Positions 32,314-41,473 of a DNA stretch of 58,669 nt are shown here, one piece after another. Each line of letters begins with the position of its first letter. Position 1 is the stretch's first letter. A program made the position numbers and the translations under genes. The notes beneath the pieces were generated by a model. The model was not told the origin of the DNA. It saw nothing but the letters and a program-made list of their open reading frames with translations, and did not search any database. This stretch comes from Dehalococcoidia bacterium (GTDB taxonomy: Bacteria; Chloroflexota; Dehalococcoidia; Lucifugimonadales; Lucifugimonadaceae), in contig JAAZYI010000024.1 in the NCBI GenBank assembly GCA_014239735.1, positions 1 to 58,669 on the forward strand. The letters are read 5' to 3'.

Positions 32314-32628
32314 CTAAGCTTCCGATAGAGCTTTTTGTAATTTATTTTTTGATGGCAGAGGAGAAATTTTACCCTCATCGCTAACAAATGTTCTGCAATT
32401 TTCCAATCTATATAGATCTGAATCAATAGGCTCAAATTGAATTTTATTTATATAAATTGTGGGAGATCCTATAAATTTCCAATTATTTGCTTCTTCGTCA
32501 CTTTTTAGTAATTTGGTCGATAAGTTAGCTTCAATATTATTTTCCTCTAATACTTCATTTATCCTTTTAATTGTGGGATTTAATGATGGGCATGAATCAT
32601 TATATAAAATCAATAGATTAATGCTCAT
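32314..32628 (-). CDS. Thioredoxin-fold protein (DUF2703-like)
   Basis: The 104-residue protein begins LLILYNDSCPSLNPTIKRINEVLEE, a beta-helix element with Cys13-Pro, then IGSPTIYINKIQFEP, which resembles the cis-Pro loop of thioredoxin-fold proteins, and then a conserved-looking CRTF (Cys near 78). It looks like DUF2703-type proteins, a group with possible thiol or metal binding. Only one Cys is present in the usual active position. It overlaps the tautomerase stop by 11 nt. Confidence 0.7.
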   Translation of the reverse strand: MSINLLILYNDSCPSLNPTIKRINEVLEENNIEANLSTKLLKSDEEANNWKFIGSPTIYINKIQFEPIDSDLYRLENCRTFVSDEGKISPLPSKNKLQKALSEA

Positions 32629-32803
32629 TTGTTAGTTCTCCTGAGCTTGCACTATTTTCTTTTGATATTTCTTTAAATATTATTTCAACTGCGCTAGGTT
32701 TACATCCGGTAATTTTTACAAACGAAGTAGTGATTTCGTCTGCAAGTTGTTTCTTTTGAGATTCATCTCTACCAGGAAACCATAAAACTTCTAGATAAGG
32801 CAT
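32618..32803 (-). CDS. 4-oxalocrotonate tautomerase family protein
   Basis: From ATG 32803 the product is 61 residues and starts Met-Pro-Tyr. After Met removal this leaves Pro1, the catalytic base of the tautomerase superfamily. The segment PYLEVLWFPGRDESQKKQLADEI has the family's beta-alpha pattern. Length matches the small (about 60-residue) tautomerases that assemble as hexamers. It begins immediately after the sulfatase stop. Substrate is unknown. Confidence 0.85.
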   Translation of the reverse strand: MPYLEVLWFPGRDESQKKQLADEITTSFVKITGCKPSAVEIIFKEISKENSASSGELTNEH

Positions 32804-32804
32804 A

Positions 32805-34478
32805 TTAAAGAAATTTACCTTTCCCTTCGGCAATTTGGCCGGCAGTAGGGCCTCTGTGCTGATGAATATGAGAGTGATCACCTTCTAATCTTTTTGCCAT
32901 AACATTAGGGTCTACTGGCCAAGGAAGTACATTGCTAATTTTAGCCCACTCTTTCCATTCTTGACTCATCTCTTTTACTCTGTCTCTTTCTGTAGATGAG
33001 AGGTCATTTAGCTCTGTTCTATCTTCATTCATATTGTAAAGCTCCCAATCTTTGCCAAATTCTCTTACAAGCTTCCATTCTTCTTTCCTAATGCCTTGAT
33101 TGCCTTCATGCTCCCAATACATAGGCTTTTCGCGTGACCATTTGTTTGCTAATAGAGGCAAAAAACTTTCACCTTCAATAGGCTTTATTTTGTTTCCATT
33201 ATATTCACTTGGATATTTACCTCCTGCAGCTTCAATTGAAGTTGCAGGTATGTCCATGATATGAATTGATTCAGATTCTATTCTTGGTTCTTGTATTACT
33301 GAAGGCCAATGAACAATTAAAGGAGCGCTTATGCCTCCCTCATGTATCCATCTTTTAAATAACCTAAAAGGGCTATTACTAACATTTGTCCATGGTGTTT
33401 CATAACTTTGAAAAGTTGTTCCAGGCCCAGGCCTTAAATTAGGTATATTTCCTACTCTTACTGGCTCTCCATTTATAGTGTTAGTTTCCCACTGGGAAGT
33501 ATTGCTCCAATCTCCATCTTCCCTCATCAATTCTGCACAACCCCCGTTATCAGACATAAAGAAGATTAAGGTGTTTTCTAGCTGATTGTTCTCTCTTAAT
33601 GTTTTAATTACCCTTCCAATGCCTTGATCCATACTATCTATCATTGCCGAATAAGCTGCCATCTTAGAATCTTCCCAATCAGGATATTCTGCATCTTCCC
33701 AATCTCCTACGTCTGAATCTCTCGGAGATATGTCCCATTTTGAATCTATAATCCCTAAGCCTTTCATTTCTTCGTGTCTTGCAGTTCTAAAATGATCCCA
33801 CCCCTTAAGATATTTACCTTCATATTTTGCAATATCTTCAGGTTTTGCATGAAGTGGCCAATGAGGTGCTGTGTATGATAGGTATAAGAAAAAAGGGTTA
33901 TCATTTTCCATAGAACCGCTTATCATTTCACAGGCTCTATCTGACATTGCGTCAGTAAAATAATAATCTGGATCATCAACATCAATAAACTTATCGCCAT
34001 CCATAAGGCTTTCAGGCCTGAAGAAACTAGATGCCGCATCCATTATTCCGTAAAAATTATCAAAACCTCTTTGTGTTGGTAGTGGGTGATTATCAGTTCC
34101 AGCTTCCCATCTATCTTTTTCTCTTGGGTCCCAACTTCCGCCTAGATGCCATTTTCCTGATAAATATGTATCGTAACTTTCTTGTTTTAAAACTTCAGCA
34201 ACCGTGACACATTCTTTATTTATAAATCCTCTGTAGCCAGGTGCTCCTAAATCTCCAGATAATTGCCCAACTCCCGCTTGATGGCCAGTAAGCCCTGTCA
34301 TTAGAGAGGCCCTCGAAGGGCTACATCTAGCTTGGTTATAGAACTGAGAAAATTTAATTCCATCATTTCCTAATCCGTCAATATTGGGGGTTTTAATTTC
34401 TGATCCATAGCATCCTAGATCTGAGTACCCTAGATCATCTGCTAGGATTATAATTATGTTAGGTTTGTTCTCGCTCAT
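32805..34478 (-). CDS. Cys-type sulfatase (arylsulfatase family)
   Basis: The 557-residue protein has the alkaline-phosphatase/sulfatase fold. The metal-binding opening NIIIILADDLGYSDLG (about 8-23) is followed by the CxPSR activation motif C52-S-P-S-R56, whose Cys is converted to formylglycine. Further metal ligands appear in FFMSDNGG. There is no signal peptide, so it is probably cytoplasmic. A formylglycine-generating enzyme is needed and is not in the window. It starts within the CBS gene's end (4-bp overlap) and is followed by the tautomerase gene, in one operon. The sulfated substrate is unknown. Confidence 0.93.
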   Translation of the reverse strand: MSENKPNIIIILADDLGYSDLGCYGSEIKTPNIDGLGNDGIKFSQFYNQARCSPSRASLMTGLTGHQAGVGQLSGDLGAPGYRGFINKECVTVAEVLKQESYDTYLSGKWHLGGSWDPREKDRWEAGTDNHPLPTQRGFDNFYGIMDAASSFFRPESLMDGDKFIDVDDPDYYFTDAMSDRACEMISGSMENDNPFFLYLSYTAPHWPLHAKPEDIAKYEGKYLKGWDHFRTARHEEMKGLGIIDSKWDISPRDSDVGDWEDAEYPDWEDSKMAAYSAMIDSMDQGIGRVIKTLRENNQLENTLIFFMSDNGGCAELMREDGDWSNTSQWETNTINGEPVRVGNIPNLRPGPGTTFQSYETPWTNVSNSPFRLFKRWIHEGGISAPLIVHWPSVIQEPRIESESIHIMDIPATSIEAAGGKYPSEYNGNKIKPIEGESFLPLLANKWSREKPMYWEHEGNQGIRKEEWKLVREFGKDWELYNMNEDRTELNDLSSTERDRVKEMSQEWKEWAKISNVLPWPVDPNVMAKRLEGDHSHIHQHRGPTAGQIAEGKGKFL

Positions 34479-34879
34479 GTTTTCCAGCTCCCTAATACAT
34501 CTTTAGTAAATTGATCTACAGCTTGAGATATATCTGCAAAAGTCACAATCCCAACTAAACTCCCTAATTGAATTATTGGAAGCCTGCTAATTTTTCTATC
34601 AGCCATTACTCTGGCAGCTTCCATAACATCAGTATCAAAATCAGCTGTGAAGACCGGAGAGGTCATAATTTCAAAAACTGTGCAGTCATTAGGATTTTTT
34701 CCTGAACCAATGCATTTTGATGTAATATCCCATGTTGTAACTATTCCTTCGACACTACCATTTTGCATAACAACCAAAGATCCTATGTTTAATTCTTTCA
34801 TTGTTGCAGAGCACGCTGTTGCAGTTGAGGAAGAGGCAATTGTTCCAACTTTCTTTGTCATTATTTTATTTATTTTCAA
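34475..34879 (-). CDS. CBS-domain pair protein
   Basis: The 134-residue protein consists of two CBS domains, with IMTKKVGTI (about 6-14) and EIMTSPVFTA (about 70-79) opening each, and GSVEGIVTTWDIT and GSLVGIVTFADIS closing them. Such pairs bind adenosyl ligands and act as energy or ligand sensors. It is the first gene of the sulfatase operon and overlaps it by 4 bp. It would probably be a regulator of a partner protein, which is not identifiable. Confidence 0.9.
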   Translation of the reverse strand: MKINKIMTKKVGTIASSSTATACSATMKELNIGSLVVMQNGSVEGIVTTWDITSKCIGSGKNPNDCTVFEIMTSPVFTADFDTDVMEAARVMADRKISRLPIIQLGSLVGIVTFADISQAVDQFTKDVLGSWKT

Positions 34880-34949
34880 AAATCCCTCTCAAACAATAAT
34901 ATTAATATCTAGTATAGGTCTTTATATCATTTTTAAAAGAGGTAAATTT

Positions 34950-35990
34950 ATGAATATATTAATCACTGGAATAACTGGCAGGATTGGCGCCAATGTTGCA
35001 AATTTTTTAATAAAGTCAGGGCATAATGTGACAGGATTTTCTTGGAGCAAAGATCAAAAAACAGAAAAAATGGAAAAGCTTGGATGCAAGATTATAGTGG
35101 GAGACTTAGAAAATTTTGATGATGTAAGTAGGGCAGTCCTAGGGAATGAAGTAGTACTTCATATGGGGGCTGCTTTTCAGTCAGGAGGCCCTTTCTCTCC
35201 TAATCAATATTTTGACATAAATGTTAAGGGGACATTCAATATTTTGGAAGCGTGCTCAAAAAATAATAATCTCAAGCATCTTGTTGTTACTAGTACAGAC
35301 TCAACAATTTCTAAATATCCTGAAAAAAAATTAACTAGCCCTATTTCAGAATTTGATTTACCGCAAGATACTACCGAGTGGTATGGATATTCAAAAATTC
35401 TTGCAGAAAATTTATCAAGAAGATATTACATGTCAGAAAGCTTGCCAGTTACAATACTTAGATTTTCAATGGTTTTTGGTCGATTTGAGGTGTGTGGATG
35501 GAATCAATTTTATACAGGACATTATGCTGAAGCCTTGAAGAATTCTGATAGTCCAGAAAAAGGTAAAATAATGGCAGAATTAAATCAACATCTTGCGAAA
35601 GGAAGGCAGTTGATGATTCCTACTTCTGAAGGCATTTCATGGAAAAAACATGTTATAGACATAAGAGATATTGTTCATGCTTATGATGCAATGATTTGTA
35701 ACGAGAACACTTTTGGATCAACATATCAGATTGCAGGACCTAATAGCTTTGTTTGGGCAGATATTATTCCCAAATTATCTGAAAGTTTGAATCTTGATTA
35801 TTGCACAGTCGAGATTCCAATGACTCCAACTTTTTATGAGTTTGATTTAACTGCGTCAATTAATGATTTTGGATATAGCCCTAAATGGGATGTAATTTCA
35901 ATGATTGAGGATGAATTAAAATCCAATGATCAAGACTTTGGAGATGTTATCCCAACAGAGGCTGATTTTAGGCGAGGTTATCAGGTTTAA
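34950..35990 (+). CDS. NAD-dependent sugar epimerase/dehydratase (extended SDR)
   Basis: The start at ATG 34950 follows AAGAGG and gives 346 residues with a typical N-terminal Rossmann motif ITGITGRIGANVANFL (about 5-20). The catalytic Tyr-x3-Lys is YGYSK (about 147-151) and the Ser/Thr is nearby in TSTDST. A longer reading from 34647 runs antisense through the CBS gene and is rejected. The sugar substrate is unknown. It is divergent from the CBS gene with a 70-bp spacer and overlaps the carotenoid operon end by 23 bp. Confidence 0.87.
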   Translation: MNILITGITGRIGANVANFLIKSGHNVTGFSWSKDQKTEKMEKLGCKIIVGDLENFDDVSRAVLGNEVVLHMGAAFQSGGPFSPNQYFDINVKGTFNILEACSKNNNLKHLVVTSTDSTISKYPEKKLTSPISEFDLPQDTTEWYGYSKILAENLSRRYYMSESLPVTILRFSMVFGRFEVCGWNQFYTGHYAEALKNSDSPEKGKIMAELNQHLAKGRQLMIPTSEGISWKKHVIDIRDIVHAYDAMICNENTFGSTYQIAGPNSFVWADIIPKLSESLNLDYCTVEIPMTPTFYEFDLTASINDFGYSPKWDVISMIEDELKSNDQDFGDVIPTEADFRRGYQV

Positions 35991-36708
35991 ATGAATTGCT
36001 TCTAAGGATAGATATAACGTAAGAAGCAATCAGTATGATTCCAATTATTGCGGGTATATAAAGTTTATTGGTAAGAGATGTTGTTATAAAAAATATTGGC
36101 AATAATAGATTTACTGATATGGGAAAAAATGAATTATTCCATGCCTTCCAAGGAAGTATACTGATAAATAGACTTACCAAAAACCACCCAAAAAAGTTTT
36201 CAAAAGGTACTCCATAAAACCCTCCTGAATTTTCTTTCCAAACCCAATAATTTAGTGGGCCAGACATCAGTGGATCTATTAGTAAATCGTAAAAAGTAGT
36301 AATAAATGAAAACACGAATGGAAAAAATATCTTCTTAATTTTTAAAAAAGAAATTAAATCTAAAGCTAAATTTGTCACAATTATCCAAGAGCAGATAAGC
36401 ACTAATGGAACATCAAAAATTTTAATCCCTAGTTTAGAAGTGTAGCTATATTCGCCATAAGGAAAAGTAGTAATAATGCCCATAATCTCAGAAAAAAAAC
36501 CTATTAGCCCTGCTAAAAGTAGTAAAATTATAGTTCTTTTTTTTTGGTTAACAAGGCAGAGCAATGATGCAACTAGGATAAATGTTGGAGGAGCCCATTC
36601 AGTATCCTTGAACATTTCTGGGTTCAAAAATTGAATTAACATTCCTCCAGTAAAAAGTACTAAAAAATATGCCAATAGGAATAAACTTAATATTTTTTTA
36701 ATAGTCAT
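35968..36708 (-). CDS. cruF: CruF-type carotenoid 1',2'-hydratase-like membrane protein
   Basis: The 246-residue protein has about seven hydrophobic helices. The DUF422/CruF pattern is visible as FYDLLIDPLMSGPLNYWVWKE (about 140-160), with GGFYGVPFENFFGWFLVS following (about 162-179). The family adds water to the 1',2' double bond of acyclic or psi-end carotenoids. It is the last gene of the carotenoid operon and its start overlaps the end of the desaturase. The presence of crtB and crtI upstream supports the function. Activity on this substrate is inferred. Confidence 0.85.
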   Translation of the reverse strand: MTIKKILSLFLLAYFLVLFTGGMLIQFLNPEMFKDTEWAPPTFILVASLLCLVNQKKRTIILLLLAGLIGFFSEIMGIITTFPYGEYSYTSKLGIKIFDVPLVLICSWIIVTNLALDLISFLKIKKIFFPFVFSFITTFYDLLIDPLMSGPLNYWVWKENSGGFYGVPFENFFGWFLVSLFISILPWKAWNNSFFPISVNLLLPIFFITTSLTNKLYIPAIIGIILIASYVISILRSNSFKPDNLA

Positions 36709-38152
36709 TTTTTATCATATTGATAGTTATTTTTGAGGATTTAATTACTGTTGGGGTTCCTCCTCCCGGGTGGCTAGTTCCTCCAACATTATAAAGACCT
36801 TTAATTTTTTCCTTATTTGGGTGCCTAAAGAAGGAATTTTTAATTCCATGAGAATTTTTCCCATATAAAGATCCTCCGTATGAATTGTGCTGATTCATAA
36901 AATAATTAGGGGTTTGAATTTTTTCAACCTCAATTGCAGATTTTTCTATATTAATATATATTTTTTGCAGATTTTTAAAGATTTTTTTTCTAGCAGACTC
37001 AATCTCATGATTAGTCCAAGTACTATTTGTGGCTGGAGAGTTTGCCATGATGAATAAATTTGAACAATTTTTTGGGGCGACACTTTTATCTGTAGCTGTT
37101 GCATTGCAAACGTAGATCGTTGGGTCATCAGGAAATTTTTTTCTTTTGAATAAATCATCAAATTCTTTTTTATAATTACTGGAAAAAATAATATTATGGT
37201 GCTTTAAATTTATTTTCTTTTTTAAACCTAACATGATTACAAATCCAGATAATGAATAACTGTTTATATCTTGTTTATCACTTTTATTTTTGAACCTACC
37301 TAGGTTTGAAACATCAGTATTATTTATAATTATTTTTGCAGGCATGTGGCCCTTGGAAGTTTCCACTCCATTAACCTCATTGTTGGAAGCCTGAATCTTT
37401 TCAACAGTACAATTTTTTATTATTTTCACATTATTTTTTATCAAAAGTTTTTCTAGGGATTTAATTAATTCATAAATACCTCCTTTTATGTACCAGCTAC
37501 CAAAAGCGTATTCTATATATGGGATTATAAAGAACATTCCAGGAGTGCTAGATGGGGCAGATCCTACATAAGTTGGGTAACGCTCAAAAATTTGCTTAAT
37601 TTTATTAGTAGAAAAAGTTTTGTTTACCAATGATTGGTAACTCATTACCGAACTTAAATAAGGAAACTTGAGGAGGTCGTTAAATTTAATATTTGAAGGA
37701 AATTTTCCCATATGAAAATTTAGAAAAGTTTTTTCTGATAGTTCATAAATTTTTGATCCGATTGATAAGAAATTGTAAAAATTTTCAAAATCTTCACCAA
37801 CTCTATCCAATTCCTTTTTCATTAAATCAAGTGAGGAAAAATAATCAATTTTTGATCCGTCATCAAAAAAGTATCTGCACATTGGATTAATCTTAATAAG
37901 TTCTATGTGCTCATTTATATTTTCATCAATATCATTAAATAGCTCTTCGAAATGTTTAGGTAGAGTTATTAAAGATGGACCTCGATCAAATTTGTACCCT
38001 TTACTGTTAAATGAGGTTATTTTGCCACCCAGAGACTCATTTTTTTCTATTATGGATACTTTGTATCCAATTTTAGAGAGTCTCAGGGCTGCTGATATTC
38101 CACCTAATCCAGCTCCTATAACTACTGCGTTGTTATTTGATTTGTCTGCCAT
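36698..38152 (-). CDS. Second CrtI-family carotenoid desaturase/oxidoreductase (CrtD-like)
   Basis: From ATG 38152 (Shine-Dalgarno GAAAGG 8 bp upstream) the product is 484 residues. It begins NNAVVIGAGLGGISAALRL (FAD Rossmann motif, about 7-25), then IEKNESLGGKI and KFDRGPSLITLP, and ends with GGTSHPGGGTPTVIKSS. The overall pattern is that of phytoene desaturases, but a separate gene of this family lies at 39980. In CruF/CruG pathways a second CrtI-type gene is usually the 3',4'-desaturase CrtD. That is inferred here. It overlaps the glycosyltransferase gene by 20 bp. Confidence 0.82.
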   Translation of the reverse strand: MADKSNNNAVVIGAGLGGISAALRLSKIGYKVSIIEKNESLGGKITSFNSKGYKFDRGPSLITLPKHFEELFNDIDENINEHIELIKINPMCRYFFDDGSKIDYFSSLDLMKKELDRVGEDFENFYNFLSIGSKIYELSEKTFLNFHMGKFPSNIKFNDLLKFPYLSSVMSYQSLVNKTFSTNKIKQIFERYPTYVGSAPSSTPGMFFIIPYIEYAFGSWYIKGGIYELIKSLEKLLIKNNVKIIKNCTVEKIQASNNEVNGVETSKGHMPAKIIINNTDVSNLGRFKNKSDKQDINSYSLSGFVIMLGLKKKINLKHHNIIFSSNYKKEFDDLFKRKKFPDDPTIYVCNATATDKSVAPKNCSNLFIMANSPATNSTWTNHEIESARKKIFKNLQKIYINIEKSAIEVEKIQTPNYFMNQHNSYGGSLYGKNSHGIKNSFFRHPNKEKIKGLYNVGGTSHPGGGTPTVIKSSKITINMIKNDY

Positions 38153-39248
38153 ATTTTCTGCCTTTCCATTCAATTCCACCTAAGAAATTATACTTAACAA
38201 AAGAGGAGATACTAATTAATAAGAATATTGTTTCAGCAAAAGAATGAAATAAAAATGACCACCATGGTTGTTTGAATTTAAAAGAGAATATAAGTCTTAT
38301 TAAAATTATAATCACTCCGCACCCAAATAAGGCTGAATTATTTATCACTCCTAGAAGGTAAAGAGGAATTGAAATAATTGGTAAATTGAAAATTAATAAA
38401 TTAAAAATATGAAATATGAAAAATAAAAAATTATTTTTAAATGATGAATATGAATTTTTTTCAAATCCTTTCCAGATTTTTAAGAAACTATCATACATCC
38501 TGACTTTTATAATATTCATTCCATTTACACAGTATGATTTTTCACCATTTGCTCTCCATTTTTTAGCTAAATCAGTGTCTTCAAACAGAGAGTTTTTTAC
38601 TAAATTGTGACCTCCTAACTTATCATATGTTTTTTTATAAAAAATTATACAAGCTCCGTGAGCAAGGCCAAGAGAAGGTCTATTGGAATTTCTAGATATT
38701 AATGTAGGAAATGAAGTGAATACAATAAAGTTCAATAAAGGCATCAAAATTTTTTCAATTATTGATTTCATTTCAATTTTAGGCCATGCAGAAACCATAG
38801 AATATTTATTTTTGGAGATAAAATTAACAAGTTTGTCTGCGCCATTTTTTTCCAATTCTGTGTCTGCATCAATGAATAATATTAAATTTGATTTGGCATA
38901 CTTAGATAACTGAAAACAAGCAAAAGATTTTCCAGTCCAACCATCTGGTCTTTCCTTTCCTTTTACAACCTTTAGCTTTGTATGTTTGTTAGATAATTTA
39001 TTTAATATTTCTTCTGTAGAATCAGTAGAAGAGTCATTTAGAATCAAGACTTCACGTATGAATTTTTTATCGAAATTAATTGATTTTATACACTTTTCAA
39101 TATTATTCTCTTCGTTTCTGGCAGGTATCAGAATCGATAAACTTTCTTTTACTTCGGCATTATTATTTTCAGTTTTCCAGAAGATAAAATTAGCAATAGA
39201 GTTAATTAAAATAATTATTAGTAATGAAAAAATGGCTACATATATCAA
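38133..39248 (-). CDS. cruG: Family 2 glycosyltransferase (CruG/CrtQ-type)
   Basis: The 371-residue protein has an N-terminal membrane anchor, a GT2 domain with SILIPARNEENNIEKCI (about 38-54) and LNDSSTDS (about 74-81), and the metal-binding DXD in LFIDADTELE (about 128-137). RPDGWTGKSFACFQL (about 103-117) is typical of the CruG/CrtQ carotenoid glycosyltransferase group. Several membrane helices close the protein. It should attach a sugar to the hydroxyl made by the hydratase. The start is at 39248, 4 bp after the hydrolase stop. Confidence 0.85.
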   Translation of the reverse strand: MIYVAIFSLLIIILINSIANFIFWKTENNNAEVKESLSILIPARNEENNIEKCIKSINFDKKFIREVLILNDSSTDSTEEILNKLSNKHTKLKVVKGKERPDGWTGKSFACFQLSKYAKSNLILFIDADTELEKNGADKLVNFISKNKYSMVSAWPKIEMKSIIEKILMPLLNFIVFTSFPTLISRNSNRPSLGLAHGACIIFYKKTYDKLGGHNLVKNSLFEDTDLAKKWRANGEKSYCVNGMNIIKVRMYDSFLKIWKGFEKNSYSSFKNNFLFFIFHIFNLLIFNLPIISIPLYLLGVINNSALFGCGVIIILIRLIFSFKFKQPWWSFLFHSFAETIFLLISISSFVKYNFLGGIEWKGRKYGRQIK

Positions 39249-39252
39249 GGTA

Positions 39253-39993
39253 TTACCCCTCTTTAATTAATTTAATTATTTCTTTAGGGGATTCTTCAAT
39301 AGGTAAGTGGCCAGTATTTGGGATAGTTACTGATTTTAGATTCTCCCATATTGAATAATAGTAATCTAAACTTTTCAGGGCATCCTTAAATGTATTTTCC
39401 CCATTTATAATTATAGGATTGCATCTTATATTCTCCATAACATTAGTCCCTTCCAGCTCAACAAGCATCCTTAGATATCCCAATGAAGTTTCTTTGTCTA
39501 TATCTTTGAATGAAGACGTCATATTCGTTTCCTCATTCCTTTTGCCTTTTAGAGAAAAATTTGTAAAAAATCTGCCCAGAGGGTTTTGGAATGTAGTGGT
39601 ATAAGCATAGTCACCAATAAATTTATTAGTAAAAATTTTAAAGTACCATGGTGTCTTAGAAAATGGATCAATTAGATATAAATTATCTACATTAATTTTA
39701 GTTGATTTGGATAATAATATGGATATTAGTGCTCCACTACAATTACCAAGAATGTCAATTTTTTGATTAGTTAATTTTGTAATTTCATCAGCTAGAGAGT
39801 CCACGATATCACTTATTATCCATTTTGACGGCTTTAGAGATTGGCCATATCCTGGTAAATCAAAATTAATCATCATGAATTCTTCATTGATATTTTTTTC
39901 AATAGGTAAAAATGTATCATGACTTCCTCCCCATCCATGAATTCCAATAACTATTTTTTTGCCTTCTTGTCCAAATTTCTTATGAAATATCAC
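39253..39993 (-). CDS. Alpha/beta-hydrolase-fold protein of the carotenoid operon
   Basis: The 246-residue protein begins KIVIGIHGWGGSHDTF (oxyanion region, about 14-29), then FDLPGYGQS and the nucleophile elbow LGNCSGALIS (Ser about 86). The catalytic Asp and His appear to be near NGENTF and NTGHLPIEES. It sits between crtI and the glycosyltransferase, so it may act on the carotenoid or its acyl group, or be an acyltransferase-like enzyme. No experimental function is known to me. It overlaps crtI by 14 bp. Confidence 0.8.
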   Translation of the reverse strand: MIFHKKFGQEGKKIVIGIHGWGGSHDTFLPIEKNINEEFMMINFDLPGYGQSLKPSKWIISDIVDSLADEITKLTNQKIDILGNCSGALISILLSKSTKINVDNLYLIDPFSKTPWYFKIFTNKFIGDYAYTTTFQNPLGRFFTNFSLKGKRNEETNMTSSFKDIDKETSLGYLRMLVELEGTNVMENIRCNPIIINGENTFKDALKSLDYYYSIWENLKSVTIPNTGHLPIEESPKEIIKLIKEG

Positions 39994-41473
39994 TTTTTAT
40001 CCTTTCTGATACTAGTTTTCCACTTATTGTAACCATAGGTAGGCCTGTCCCAGGATTTGTACTTGCACCAACAAAATACAGCCCTTCTATATTGCTTGAT
40101 TTATTCCTATGTCTAAATGGGCCAATGTTAAATAAATTATGAGAAGACCCAAAAGCTGAAGTTTTATATAAACCAAATTTATTTTTCCATTCGTCTGGAG
40201 TTAATACTTTTTCAAATTCAATATCTTTTTTGCTCAGATCAATATTGTGCTTATTAAATTTTTTTAAAATCTTATCTCTTATTTTATTTATATCTTTACT
40301 GTAGATATTTTCTTGATTATTTTTTTCTGTGATTGGCAGAGGAACTAAAACAAACATAGTGCTTTTTCCTTTAGGGGACAATGAGCTATCTGAAGTAGAT
40401 GGAGAGCTTGTATAGAAAGGCATGTCCTCAGAAAACTCCTTATTGTAAAAGAGATCTTCAAAGCAAGATTTATAATCATTTGGCAAGAAAATCATATGAT
40501 GAGGAAATTTAGTTTCCTTTTTTATTCCCCAGTAAAAAGTCATAACCGAGGGAGTCATTTGTACTTTTTCAAAATCCTGTGCATATTTTTTTTTAATTAA
40601 TTTTTCATGTGTGGTTGCTAAATCTACATTTGAAATAACAAATTTATGAGGATGGAAATTTCCATTATTATTTATTACCCCTTTTACTTCATTTTTTTGA
40701 TTAACAACGATTTCTGATATTTCATAATTTTTTTTGATGGACACATTATTTTTTATAAGTAATGATTCTAATTTTTCAATCAATGAATATATTCCGCCTT
40801 TAGGCATCCATAAACCATAAGCAATCTCTCCATAGGGCAAAATAGAAAAAAATCCAGGTATTTTATAAGGAGATCCCCCTAAATACATTGCATATGAACC
40901 GAAAGCTTCTTTGATATATTTACTTTTAAAATGTTTATTTAAATCAGAGTACATAGACTTAAACATGCTGCCAGAACTTAACTCTCTAAGTCCTAGTCTT
41001 GCACCCCATTTAAAAGGGTTATTAAGATTAGTATTCAGCAATTTTTCAAACGCTATTTTGTATCTAATAGAATTTATTTTTAAGAAAGACTGAATGCCAT
41101 TTATATTTGAATTTTCAAGTCTAGACACTTCTTCGGATAAACTAGGATAGTCAGAAGTTACAGAAAAAGTTTCTCCGTCATCCCATAGGAATTTAACCCC
41201 AGTCTCTATTTTTATAAGGTCTAGGTGATCATTTAAATTTTCTCCTGCCGCCTCAAACAGTTCTTCAAAAACCCATGGATAGTTCAGTAAAGATGGGCCT
41301 ACATCAAATCTAAATCCATTCTCTTCAATGATATTTGCCCTGCCTCCAAGATTCTTATTTTTTTCATAGATAGTGACATTAAATCCATTTTTTATTAGAT
41401 GAATAGCTGCAGAAATAGAGCCCATGCCTCCACCAATTATTCCTATCCTGTCAGAACCACTCTCTTCCTTCAT
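39980..41473 (-). CDS. crtI: Phytoene desaturase (CrtI family)
   Basis: The 497-residue enzyme has a FAD motif at the start (RIGIIGGGMGSISAAIHLI, about 9-27), then YEKNKNLGGRANII and FRFDVGPSLLNYP, and a C-terminal FVGASTNPGTGLPMVTISG segment. CrtI introduces several double bonds into phytoene to give lycopene or neurosporene. It overlaps crtB by 4 bp (ATGA), which strongly supports its assignment as the phytoene-acting enzyme of the two. Its product number of desaturations cannot be read. Confidence 0.9.
   Translation of the reverse strand: MKEESGSDRIGIIGGGMGSISAAIHLIKNGFNVTIYEKNKNLGGRANIIEENGFRFDVGPSLLNYPWVFEELFEAAGENLNDHLDLIKIETGVKFLWDDGETFSVTSDYPSLSEEVSRLENSNINGIQSFLKINSIRYKIAFEKLLNTNLNNPFKWGARLGLRELSSGSMFKSMYSDLNKHFKSKYIKEAFGSYAMYLGGSPYKIPGFFSILPYGEIAYGLWMPKGGIYSLIEKLESLLIKNNVSIKKNYEISEIVVNQKNEVKGVINNNGNFHPHKFVISNVDLATTHEKLIKKKYAQDFEKVQMTPSVMTFYWGIKKETKFPHHMIFLPNDYKSCFEDLFYNKEFSEDMPFYTSSPSTSDSSLSPKGKSTMFVLVPLPITEKNNQENIYSKDINKIRDKILKKFNKHNIDLSKKDIEFEKVLTPDEWKNKFGLYKTSAFGSSHNLFNIGPFRHRNKSSNIEGLYFVGASTNPGTGLPMVTISGKLVSERIKSDIS

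Noticed and set aside
34647..34949. Extended N-terminus of the epimerase
   Set aside because: It is antisense to the CBS gene, and the Rossmann motif with ribosome site starts at 34950.
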